From Gammaproteobacteria bacterium (GTDB lineage Bacteria > Pseudomonadota > Gammaproteobacteria > Arenicellales > Poriferihabitantaceae): 64,000 nt of DNA. The stretch spans positions 1-64,000 of the forward strand of contig VYFG01000139.1 of NCBI GenBank assembly GCA_009842505.1. The letters run 5' to 3'. Of the stretch, positions 32,517 to 40,728 are shown piece after piece; position 1 is the stretch's first letter, and the number at the start of each line of letters is the position of its first letter. A program made the translations under genes and the position numbers. The notes beneath the pieces were generated by a model that saw only the letters and a program-made list of their open reading frames with translations, was not told where the DNA came from and searched no databases.

Positions 32517-33446
32517 TCAGAACGCGCCCAGCTCCCGGATCGCATCACAGGTCCGGCGAAAGCTGTCCCCGATATCCGCGCTCATGTAGCGACCGCGCAG
32601 GTAGCCGTGCACCAGGCCCCTTTCCACGGTACAGGTGGCCTTGACGCCGGCGGTGTCCAGCCGGCGCACGTATTCGACCGCATCGTCCCGTATGGGATCG
32701 TGCTCCGCCGCGAAGGCCGCGCAGGCAGGCAGGTCCGAGAAATCCGGGTGTGCAAGGGGGAAGTAGGTCGGGTCGTGTGTTTCGGGTGCCCCCGCACTGC
32801 GCAGGGCCTGATAGTCCCTGATGTCCTGGCGGGATAGTCCGGGCGCGTCCGCCTTCTCGTCGTAGGATGGAAGATCGAACATTTCCCCGCCAAGCCAGGG
32901 ATAGATCAGCACCTGTCCCACGGGCTGTCTTTCGCTGCCGTGCTGGGCCACGCACACCGCCGCCGCCAGGGTGCCGCCGGCGGAATCGCCGGCCACCACG
33001 GTATGGCCGAGGTCCAGGGCCAGGAAGACATCCAGGGCGTCCTCGAACGGTACCGGGTGCACGAACTCCGGTGCCAGCCGGTAGTCCACCGCGACCACCC
33101 GGTAGCCGGTCGCATGGGCGATGTCCGCACAGATCGAGTGATGGCTGTCGAGATTGCCCACCACGAATCCGCCGCCGTGATAGTAGATGACCGTCACCGG
33201 GGAGTGGTGTTGCGGGTTCTCGTAGATGCGGATGGGTATGTTCCCGTTGCGGCCGGGAATCTGGTGGTTAGTTGTCGCCACATCGTCGGCGACGGGAGCC
33301 TCGAAATCCGCACACATGGCGAGATAGAGGCGCCGGTTTTCTTCCACGTCGAGCGCGCCGCTGTCGTCCGGGTATCTGGCCGCCACCCGGTCCAGGTAGG
33401 CGATCACTTCCGGTTTCATGGGGTACTTGGAAAGGTCGTAGGGCAT
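32517..33446 (-). CDS. alpha/beta hydrolase, hormone-sensitive-lipase-type esterase
   Basis: This 309-residue enzyme has the oxyanion-hole motif HGGG (90-93), the nucleophile elbow GDSAGG with Ser155, a likely acid in EHDPIRDDA and the catalytic histidine in LVHGYL. These place it in the HSL (family IV) carboxylesterases. DYRLAPE after the first motif is also diagnostic. It has no signal peptide and probably acts on small acyl esters in the cytoplasm. Substrate unknown. Confidence 0.9.
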   Translation of the reverse strand: MPYDLSKYPMKPEVIAYLDRVAARYPDDSGALDVEENRRLYLAMCADFEAPVADDVATTNHQIPGRNGNIPIRIYENPQHHSPVTVIYYHGGGFVVGNLDSHHSICADIAHATGYRVVAVDYRLAPEFVHPVPFEDALDVFLALDLGHTVVAGDSAGGTLAAAVCVAQHGSERQPVGQVLIYPWLGGEMFDLPSYDEKADAPGLSRQDIRDYQALRSAGAPETHDPTYFPLAHPDFSDLPACAAFAAEHDPIRDDAVEYVRRLDTAGVKATCTVERGLVHGYLRGRYMSADIGDSFRRTCDAIRELGAF

Positions 33447-33593
33447 GGCCGGAAGAGGGGTGAGCTTTTCCCGTTAGGATACCCTGATTTCTGCGGCCCG
33501 TGGGCCCGGCGGTCCTCCCCGGCGGGGCGCGGGCCATGGCCCGTTTGCGGCTGCGAGCGGCCCGGCAGGGGACCCGTATTGTCCGGGGGGCCC

Positions 33594-34271
33594 CTATTCC
33601 ACGACCGGGTAGTAGGGGCGGCCCCAGTCCTCGTCCGGGTTGTCCATCATGACATCGATGAAAACGGGCACTAGGAAGGACAGGATGGCGGCCCCGTCAC
33701 GCACCTGGCTGCGGTTGACGCTGCTGTTCCAGGTCGCGCCGCCATGGATGATCTGGTTGCGCAGGACATAGAGCCTGTCGAACACGAGATTCAGGACCTC
33801 GACGGTGTTGTGCGTCTTTAGCGCCAGTATGAAACGCCGCTCCGCGGACCGGAACATTTTCTCCCACTCCTCGTATCCGCTGATCCCGTTGTGGTGCTTC
33901 CAGAACGGGCTGAACACGTAACGGTTGTCCAGAAGCACCCGGATGGGTCCCGAGAAATTGTCCCAGATGGCGTCGTATACCCTTTGGCCGGTATCGAGCG
34001 TCACGACCTTGTGGAAAAACCCGGTGAACTCGGTCCGCGCTTCTGACATGGTCTTGTGGACCTCCTCTTCGTCCGCATAGGCCGCGTTGAAACCGATCCA
34101 CATGAAGATGAACCGCCCGTCGTCATCGGTTGCCTCCTCGGCCCGCCCGATCCAGCTGATCGAGCGGTGCACGCGCAGTCCCATGGTTTGCGGAAAATCT
34201 TCACGCAACGCCCGTTGCTTGGCCTTCAGGACTGCATGCGTAAGGGCTGTTGGCGTCGTTTCTTCCAGCAT
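33594..34271 (-). CDS. HEPN-like protein, function unknown
   Basis: This 225-residue protein is mostly helical and hydrophilic. Its C-terminal part contains LRNQIIHGG, an RX4H motif (Arg171, His176) typical of HEPN domains, many of which are RNases in toxin-antitoxin or defence systems. The following WNSSVNRSQVRDGAAIL and DNPDEDWGRPYYPVVE segments look like a conserved tail. No antitoxin-like partner is adjacent: the neighbours are an esterase and an aminotransferase. The HEPN call rests on the motif alone. Confidence 0.55.
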   Translation of the reverse strand: MLEETTPTALTHAVLKAKQRALREDFPQTMGLRVHRSISWIGRAEEATDDDGRFIFMWIGFNAAYADEEEVHKTMSEARTEFTGFFHKVVTLDTGQRVYDAIWDNFSGPIRVLLDNRYVFSPFWKHHNGISGYEEWEKMFRSAERRFILALKTHNTVEVLNLVFDRLYVLRNQIIHGGATWNSSVNRSQVRDGAAILSFLVPVFIDVMMDNPDEDWGRPYYPVVE

Positions 34272-34496
34272 CGTTCGAAACTCGGGCTGCCGCGTGGGGA
34301 CCGCCAGGGGGTCGGGGCACCGGGTATTTCACCATACGCCCGAGCAGCCCGTCTGTGCAACCCCCGAACGAATTCGACCGCCCAAAACGGATCGCCGGCA
34401 TGTCCCGGGGCCGGCCGCAGGCGTCCCGCCGTTCCATGCCCTGCTGTTCAGGGGTCGGCCGGGCCGGGTGCACCCCTCATGGCGTTTTCCCGGGAA

Positions 34497-35867
34497 TCAG
34501 GCGGTCACACCGGCATACAGGTCGGCGAAGCTGGCGTCGATTGCCTGCTCGAAAAAGGCCACGTCCTCCATCTGGATGCAGAGCGGCGGGCAAATCCGCA
34601 GCACGTTCCGGTAGGCGCCGGACTTGGACGCCACCAGGCCGTGCTTGCGGGTTAGCTGGAAGAGCTGGTGCATCTCATCCGGAGCCGGCTCCTTCGTTGC
34701 GCTGTCCTTTACCAGTTCCGCTGCCATCATGAGTCCCCGTCCCCGGACATTGCCGACAAGGTCGTACTTCCGCTCCATGTCCTTCAGCACCTGCAGCATG
34801 GCCGCGCCCACTGTCCGGGCATTGTCGATGAGCCCGCATTCGTCGATGACGCGCAGTACCGCCCGGCCGGCGGAGCAGGATACCGGGTTGGCCCCGTAGG
34901 TGTTGAAATAGAACTTGTCCGCCATGGCCTCGGCGATGTCGCGCTTTGCCACCACCGCGCCCAGCGGGTATCCGTTGCCGATGCCCTTGGCCAGGACCAC
35001 GATGTCCGGCACGACACCGTCATGTTCGTATGCCCAGTACCCCTCACCGGTACGGCCGAAGCCCGACTGGACCTCGTCCACGATGCAAAGGCCTCCGGCG
35101 GCCCGCACCCGTTCGAAGGCGCCCTCGAGGTAGCCGTCCGGTGCGGGAACGATGCCGCCGTAACCCTGGACCGGTTCGAAGAACATGCCGGCGATCCGGC
35201 CGCTCGTGCCGTAGTGGATGGCCCGGTCGATGTCGTCGAGGTAGGGCTCGACCCCTTCGCCATGGATGCCCCGGTACTGGTCCGGGTTGGGGACGAACTG
35301 GATGCCTCCGAGAAGGGGCACCGGGTGGCGGAAATTACTGATCCCGGTCACGGACTGGGCGCCCAGGGTAGGGCCGTGATAGGAGTTGGTCAGCGAAAGG
35401 ACATCGCCAGTGCGGGTGTGGGAGCGGGCAAGCAGGAGCGCGAAATCGATTGCCTCGGCGCCAGAGTTGGTGAAATGGACCACCCATTCCTCCCCCTCGG
35501 GGAACTTGGCGGCCAGTTCCTCGGCAAGGTGGGCGGGCACCGGGTGAAAGAACATGGTGGTGCAGTGCTGGATCTGTGCGGCCTGTGCCTGCACGGCCCG
35601 GGTCACCGCCGGATTGTTGTAGCCGATGCTGACGCAGAGATTCTGGCTCAGGCAGTCGAGGTACTGGTTGCCCTGTTCATCCCAGAGATACTGGTCCTGG
35701 CCGCGCTGGAAGATGAGCGGGGTCTTGTAGGGGACGAAGGCACGCTGCGAAGCGGCGTAAAACCGCTCCCGGCGGCCGACGATGGCGTCGGTGTTCCAGT
35801 CCACGGGCAGGGTGAAATGATCGGGGTCTGCCTCGATCCGGTTGGTAATTCGCGTAGTGGTCTTCAT
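34497..35867 (-). CDS. class III PLP aminotransferase (AGXT2-like)
   Basis: This 456-residue aminotransferase resembles alanine-glyoxylate/aspartate-family class III enzymes. The PLP lysine is Lys294 in VLAKGIGNGYPLGA and the pyridine-binding aspartate is Asp264 in CIVDEVQSGFGRTG; TNSGAEAID and NSYHGPTLGA bind the phosphate. The start is the ATG 11 bases after the stop of the BetI-like regulator gene, so the two are one transcript. Divergence from a methylated-amine cluster suggests it handles glycine, sarcosine, beta-alanine or a related amino acid. Substrate is inferred. Confidence 0.85.
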   Translation of the reverse strand: MKTTTRITNRIEADPDHFTLPVDWNTDAIVGRRERFYAASQRAFVPYKTPLIFQRGQDQYLWDEQGNQYLDCLSQNLCVSIGYNNPAVTRAVQAQAAQIQHCTTMFFHPVPAHLAEELAAKFPEGEEWVVHFTNSGAEAIDFALLLARSHTRTGDVLSLTNSYHGPTLGAQSVTGISNFRHPVPLLGGIQFVPNPDQYRGIHGEGVEPYLDDIDRAIHYGTSGRIAGMFFEPVQGYGGIVPAPDGYLEGAFERVRAAGGLCIVDEVQSGFGRTGEGYWAYEHDGVVPDIVVLAKGIGNGYPLGAVVAKRDIAEAMADKFYFNTYGANPVSCSAGRAVLRVIDECGLIDNARTVGAAMLQVLKDMERKYDLVGNVRGRGLMMAAELVKDSATKEPAPDEMHQLFQLTRKHGLVASKSGAYRNVLRICPPLCIQMEDVAFFEQAIDASFADLYAGVTA

Positions 35868-35878
35868 GGTCAGTTCGG

Positions 35879-36523
35879 TTACGGGGTAGGGTGACCCAGG
35901 CAGCCGTCGATGTACCGGTCGCACAGTGACTGGGCGGATTTTCTGGTCAGTCGGTCCTTGCCGGTGGCGAGGCTGTTCCACAGGCCGTCATCGAGTATAT
36001 ACAGGCCAAGGGCGCATTTACGGGCGTCGATCCGGATACCGTGTTCCAGGGCGGCACCTTCGAAGAGCTCCCGCACAATGGCGGTGACACGGCGGCTGGT
36101 ACGCCGGATGGGGCGGACGAATTCGGGGTGGTAACGGCTCGCGTTGGTGAACGCCTGCCAGGCTGCCGCCATTTCCCAGCGGTAGGTGGGGGGCATGAAC
36201 GAGGAATGCGCCACCTGCCTGAGCCTGGATTCGGCTGTACTCCCGCTGTCCGCCGCGATGGCCGACTTGATGGCAATGGACTGCCGGTACCATTCCTCCA
36301 GGGCGGCCAGGAGGAGCGCCTCCTTGCCGTCGAAGTAGTGGGCGATCAGGCCGCGTGAGGCCCCGGCCTCGGCACAGATTCGTTCCACGGTGGCGCCGTG
36401 GATGTCATGCCGGGCCACGGTCCGGATGGCGGCGTCCAGCAGGCTGCGCAGGCGGTATTCGCGGTTCTCCGCCCGGGTCCGGCGCCCCGGCCCGCCGCCG
36501 AACCCGTGAAGATTCGGATTCAT
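35879..36523 (-). CDS. TetR-family regulator, BetI-like
   Basis: This 214-residue repressor has an N-terminal helix-turn-helix (ATVERICAEAGASRGLIAHYFDGKEALLLAAL) and a C-terminal domain like BetI, the choline-responsive repressor of glycine-betaine genes (MAAAWQAFTNASRYHPEF ... LYILDDGLW). The start was set at the ATG before NPNLHGFGG; upstream sequence in the same frame is low-complexity shadow. It lies head to head with the MttB/DMGDH genes, and a BetI-box-like sequence sits in the gap. It probably responds to a quaternary amine or its breakdown product. Confidence 0.85.
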   Translation of the reverse strand: MNPNLHGFGGGPGRRTRAENREYRLRSLLDAAIRTVARHDIHGATVERICAEAGASRGLIAHYFDGKEALLLAALEEWYRQSIAIKSAIAADSGSTAESRLRQVAHSSFMPPTYRWEMAAAWQAFTNASRYHPEFVRPIRRTSRRVTAIVRELFEGAALEHGIRIDARKCALGLYILDDGLWNSLATGKDRLTRKSAQSLCDRYIDGCLGHPTP

Positions 36524-36560
36524 CGATACCAGGTTCCGGGTGACAGGCACAGATAAAAAT

Positions 36561-36584
36561 ATTGGACGATCATCATAATTATGA
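36561..36584. promoter_or_regulatory. BetI-like operator and adjoining palindrome
   Basis: ATTGGACGATCAT (36561-36573) matches the E. coli BetI box core (TTGGACGTTCAA) at 10 of 12 positions. It is joined to a perfect 12-base palindrome TCATAATTATGA (36573-36584) in a short AT-rich patch within GC-rich DNA. It lies about 40 bases from both divergent start codons, as expected for a repressor site controlling both. Confidence 0.55.
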
Positions 36585-36628
36585 CTATTATTCAATAAAT
36601 CACCGCCTGCCACAATCCTGTTATCCCG

Positions 36629-38224
36629 ATGCCCGATGCCGCCAAGCCCGCCTGTCCGCCTGCCGGGGATCCGGTCCCGTCCGCAGGGACCGGCGCCGGT
36701 CCGGGGCGCAGGGCGGGGCGCCGGCAGCGGACGGCGGCGCGCAGGGAGGCCCGCCCCGTACGGGCTCCCCATATCCGTCGCCGCATCGCGACCTACGACG
36801 TCCTTTCCGAGGAAGGGCTCTGCCTGATCGAACGGAACGCCGACACCATCCTGCGCGACGTGGGCATGGAGGTGCGGAACGACCCCGAGGCGCTACGTCT
36901 TTACCGGGAGGCGGGGGCGGATGTGCGGGATACCCGGGTGCGGTTCGAACCCGGGTTCTGCCGGCGGATCATCCAGGATTCGGCGCCCGCTGAATTCGTC
37001 CAGCATGCACGGAATCCCGACAACAGCGTGGTCATCGGGGGGGACAACACCGTGCTGGCGCCGTCGTGGGGCCCCCCGTTCGTGCATGACCTCGACCGCG
37101 GCCGGCGCTACGCCAGGCTCGAGGACTTCCACGAGTTGGTGAAGATTCACCAGACCATCCCCTGGCTGCATCATTCCGGCGGCATCGTCTGCGAGCCGGT
37201 GGACGTCCCCACCAACAAGCGGCACCTGGACATGCTGCTCGGGCACTTCCGGTATTCGGACCGGGCCTGTTTCGGCGCGCTCATCGGAGAGGAACGGGCA
37301 AGGGATTCGGTTGCCATGGCGAAGGTAGTATTCGGCGAAGAGTTCGTCGAGCAGCATTGCGTGCTCTATTCCGTGGCCAATACCAATGCGCCGCTGGTGC
37401 TGGATTCGGCCATGTCCGGCGCCCTTCGGACCTATGCCGCCCACAACCAGGCGGTGGCCTGCACCCCCTGGACCCTGGCCGGTGCCATGAGCCCCTGCAC
37501 GGTGGCGGGCACCCTGGCCCAGGTCCTGGCAGAGGCCATGGCGGTGTGTGCGCTGACCCAGCTCGTGCGGCCCGGCGCGCCCTGCCTCATGGGCAGTTTC
37601 GCCACGGCCATCTCCATGCAATCCGGCGCGCCCACCTTCGGCACCCCGGAAGCCGCCAAGCTGGTGCTGGCGTCGGGACAGCTCGCCCGCCGCCTGGGAC
37701 TGCCCCTGCACACCGTAGGCGCACTGTCGGCCTCCAAGCTGCCCGATGCCCAGGCAGAGCAGGAGGCGGTGATGGGCCTGACCATGGCGGTGCTTGCCGG
37801 GGCGAACTTCATCAACCACGCCACCGGCTGGCTGGAGGGCGGGCTGGTGACCGGGTACGAGAAGACCATGATCGACGCCGACCTCTGCGGCAAGCTCGTC
37901 GATTTCTGCAAGGGCGTTGACCTGTCCGACGAGGCCCAGGCCCTGGAGGCGATCCATGAAACCGGGCCCGGCGCCCACTTCCTGTCGAGTCCCCACACCC
38001 TGCGCAATTTCGACAGCGCCTTCTACCGTTCCAGCGTGGCGGACAACAATGCCTTCGAGCAGTGGCAGGCGGACGGCGCCATGGACGCGGCCGCCCGCGC
38101 CAACCGGCTCTGGAAACAGGCCCTCGAGGACTACCGTGAACCTGCCATGGAACCCGCCATTCTCGACGGCCTTGAGGATTACGTGGCCCGGCAGAAGGCC
38201 CGGACGCCGGATCGGTGGTATTGA
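36629..38224 (+). CDS. MttB-superfamily methyltransferase (non-pyrrolysine type)
   Basis: This 531-residue protein belongs to the trimethylamine methyltransferase (MttB) superfamily. Non-pyrrolysine members demethylate quaternary amines such as glycine betaine by moving a methyl group to a corrinoid protein. Family features include YDVLSEEGLCLIERNADTILRDVGMEV, GPPFVHDLDRGRRYARLEDF, NTNAPLVLDSAMSGALRTYAAHNQ, and the barrel segments around SPCTVAGTLAQVLAEA. The frame is uninterrupted, so there is no in-frame UAG for pyrrolysine. The first 45 residues are Pro/Gly/Arg-rich and may be non-conserved. No corrinoid-protein gene is adjacent. Two DMGDH-type genes follow. Confidence 0.85.
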   Translation: MPDAAKPACPPAGDPVPSAGTGAGPGRRAGRRQRTAARREARPVRAPHIRRRIATYDVLSEEGLCLIERNADTILRDVGMEVRNDPEALRLYREAGADVRDTRVRFEPGFCRRIIQDSAPAEFVQHARNPDNSVVIGGDNTVLAPSWGPPFVHDLDRGRRYARLEDFHELVKIHQTIPWLHHSGGIVCEPVDVPTNKRHLDMLLGHFRYSDRACFGALIGEERARDSVAMAKVVFGEEFVEQHCVLYSVANTNAPLVLDSAMSGALRTYAAHNQAVACTPWTLAGAMSPCTVAGTLAQVLAEAMAVCALTQLVRPGAPCLMGSFATAISMQSGAPTFGTPEAAKLVLASGQLARRLGLPLHTVGALSASKLPDAQAEQEAVMGLTMAVLAGANFINHATGWLEGGLVTGYEKTMIDADLCGKLVDFCKGVDLSDEAQALEAIHETGPGAHFLSSPHTLRNFDSAFYRSSVADNNAFEQWQADGAMDAAARANRLWKQALEDYREPAMEPAILDGLEDYVARQKARTPDRWY

Positions 38225-38307
38225 GCCGGTGACGGTGGGCAGCCCGCTTCCGTGCCGGCGGATGACCCCGGCGCCCTGGCCGGGAGATTCCGTGGAGCCC
38301 GGTCCGG

Positions 38308-40728
38308 ATGGCTGACGGCTGGACCATCGTGGTCGGTGGCGGCGCCATCGGGCTCAGCGTTGCCTACCACCTTGGCAGGGCAGGGGTCGGTGATGTCCTG
38401 CTGCTGGAACGCAACCGGCTCGGCAGCGGCACCTCGTGGCACGCCGCCGGCATCGTCGGCCCGCTCAGGGCGACCCGGAACCTGACCGAACTCGCCCGTT
38501 ACGGCGTCGGCCTCTTTCGCCGCTTGGAGGACGAAACCGGGCAGGCCACGGGCTATCGACGGACCGGCGGCTACTGGCTGGCACAGACCGATGCCCGCCT
38601 GGTGGAACTGAAGCGCCTGGCCGGCCTTGGACAGATGCATGACCTTGATGCCCGTGTCGTTGCACCGCGGGCCGTGGAGGAGCATTTTCCTCACCTGGAT
38701 GCCGGGGATCTGCGCGGCGCGCTATGGGTCGCCGAGGACGGCCAGGTCAACCCGGTGGACCTCTGCATGGCCTACGCGCGCGGCGCCCGCAATCACGGCG
38801 TGGAAATCCGGGAACAGGCCGGTGTCACCGGCATGACCCGGCGCGGCGGCCGGGTGGCGTCGGTCAGGCTTAGCACCGGGGAGGAAATTCCCGCCCGTGC
38901 GGTGATCAACTGCGCTGGCCTCTGGGCCCGGGAACTGGCTGCCCTGGTAGACGTGGACGTGCCGCTCAGGGCGGTGGAGCACATGTACATTGTCACCGAG
39001 CCGGTCGACGGACTGCCGCATCCCTGCCCGGTTGTCCGCGATCTCGACAGCGGCATCTACCTCAAGGGAGATGCCGGGAAGCTGGTGCTCGGCATGTTCG
39101 AGCGCAATGCCCGTACCTGGGATCCCGCCAGCGTGGACGCCGGGGCGGATTTCCTGGAATTCCCGGAAGACTGGGATCACGCCGAGCCCATGCTGGAGGC
39201 GGGCATCCGGCGGGTGCCAACGATGGCGGAACTCGGCATCTCCCGGTTCATGAACGGGCCGGAGAGCTTTACCCCGGACACCCGGCAGGTCATGGGACGG
39301 GCGCCGGGCCTCGCCAACTTTTACGTCGCCGCGGGATTCAATTCCATCGGCATCATGTCTTCCGCCGGGGTGGGGCGGGCCATGGCGGAGTGGGTGATCC
39401 GCGGGCGTCCGGACCGGGAACTGTGGTCGGTGGACGTCCGGCGCTTCCTGCCCGGCGACAACGACCCGGATTTCCTCGATGACCGTATCCCGGAATCCGT
39501 TCACGCACAGTTCGACGTTCACTGGCCCTACCGGCAGCATTGCACCGGGCGGGACCGGGTACGAAGCCCCTGGCATGCCGAGCTGGCCGCCCGCGGAGCC
39601 GTGTTCGGCGCCCCCACGGGCTGGGAGCGGCCGTTGTGGTTTGCCAAGGACGGGGACGAGAGGGAGTTCCGCTACAGTTACGGCCCTCAGTGCTGGTGGC
39701 CGGCGGCCAGGCGCGAGGCCGGCCGGCTGATGGCTTCGGGGGCGGTGTTCGAGCTGTCGCCGTTCAGCAAGTTCCTGGTGGAAGGGGACGGCGTTCTGGA
39801 TTCGCTGCAGCGCCTTTGCACCAACCGCATTGATGTGGCTCCGGGACGGATCGTGTACAGCCTGTGGCTGAACGAGGACGGCGGGATCGAGGGGGACTGC
39901 ACGTTGACCCGGACCGCTCCGGGGGCCTGGCTGGTGATGACCGGCGCCGCCACCCGGGTAAAGGATTTCCATCATCTGCGCGAACGGCTGCCTGCACGGG
40001 TCAAGGTGACCGACGTGACCGCAGAGCATGCCGTCTTGGGGGTGATGGGGCCGGACAGCGGGGCGCTGCTCGGGGCGCTGTGTGACGTGGACACCGGCCA
40101 GGCAGCGTTTCCCTTCGCCTCGTCCCGGCAGGTCGCCATCGGCGGCGCGGACGTCCGGGCCAGCCGGATCAGCTATGCCGGCGAGCGGGGCTGGGAACTG
40201 ATGGTCCCGGCGGAGCAGGCCGGGAGCGTGCTGGATGCGGTGATGGAAGAGATGGAGCCGAGGAACATGGGTTTCGCCGGCCATTTCTGCCTCGACGGCT
40301 GCCGCCTGGAAAAGGGCTACGTGCACTGGGGGCATGACGTCGGTCCCGATGACGATCCCCTGGGGGCCGGGTTGATGTTCGCCGTACGGATGGATGGCGG
40401 ATTCGATTTCATCGGTAGGGCGGCGCTGGCATCGAAGGCCGGAACGCCGCCGGAGACGGCAAGGCGCCTGTTCGAGGTGCTGGCGCCGGAGCCGCCGCTG
40501 CTGCTCCACGACGAGCCCATCTGGTGCGGGGAAGCACGGGTGGGTCATACCACGTCCGGCGGTATCGGCTTTCGGACCGGCAAGGCGCTTTGCATGGGGT
40601 ATGTCTCCGCGGCCGGCGCCGGGCCGGATGAAGACGGATGGGCCGTCGAGCTCGCCGGTGAACGGCTTCCCCTGCGTGTTCTCGAACGCGCGCCCTACGA
40701 TCCTGAAGGCAGTAGGATGCGGACATGA
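38308..40728 (+). CDS. dimethylglycine/sarcosine dehydrogenase-type flavoprotein with GcvT-like domain (first copy)
   Basis: This 806-residue protein has an N-terminal FAD domain (VVGGGAIGLSVAYHLGRAG) with GTSWHAAG, where His45 is the expected covalent FAD ligand of DMGDH-type enzymes. The C-terminal half (from about residue 430) is an aminomethyltransferase-like folate domain, with a GELG-type strand (ISYAGERGWELMVP) and RLEKGYVHWGHDVGPDDDP. Such enzymes oxidise N-methyl groups of dimethylglycine or sarcosine and pass the one-carbon unit to tetrahydrofolate. It follows the MttB gene by 83 bases and overlaps the second copy by four bases (ATGA). Confidence 0.88.
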   Translation: MADGWTIVVGGGAIGLSVAYHLGRAGVGDVLLLERNRLGSGTSWHAAGIVGPLRATRNLTELARYGVGLFRRLEDETGQATGYRRTGGYWLAQTDARLVELKRLAGLGQMHDLDARVVAPRAVEEHFPHLDAGDLRGALWVAEDGQVNPVDLCMAYARGARNHGVEIREQAGVTGMTRRGGRVASVRLSTGEEIPARAVINCAGLWARELAALVDVDVPLRAVEHMYIVTEPVDGLPHPCPVVRDLDSGIYLKGDAGKLVLGMFERNARTWDPASVDAGADFLEFPEDWDHAEPMLEAGIRRVPTMAELGISRFMNGPESFTPDTRQVMGRAPGLANFYVAAGFNSIGIMSSAGVGRAMAEWVIRGRPDRELWSVDVRRFLPGDNDPDFLDDRIPESVHAQFDVHWPYRQHCTGRDRVRSPWHAELAARGAVFGAPTGWERPLWFAKDGDEREFRYSYGPQCWWPAARREAGRLMASGAVFELSPFSKFLVEGDGVLDSLQRLCTNRIDVAPGRIVYSLWLNEDGGIEGDCTLTRTAPGAWLVMTGAATRVKDFHHLRERLPARVKVTDVTAEHAVLGVMGPDSGALLGALCDVDTGQAAFPFASSRQVAIGGADVRASRISYAGERGWELMVPAEQAGSVLDAVMEEMEPRNMGFAGHFCLDGCRLEKGYVHWGHDVGPDDDPLGAGLMFAVRMDGGFDFIGRAALASKAGTPPETARRLFEVLAPEPPLLLHDEPIWCGEARVGHTTSGGIGFRTGKALCMGYVSAAGAGPDEDGWAVELAGERLPLRVLERAPYDPEGSRMRT

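Noticed and set aside
36629-38224. Pyrrolysine-containing MttB
   Set aside because: The frame is continuous with no in-frame UAG, so it is a non-pyrrolysine family member.
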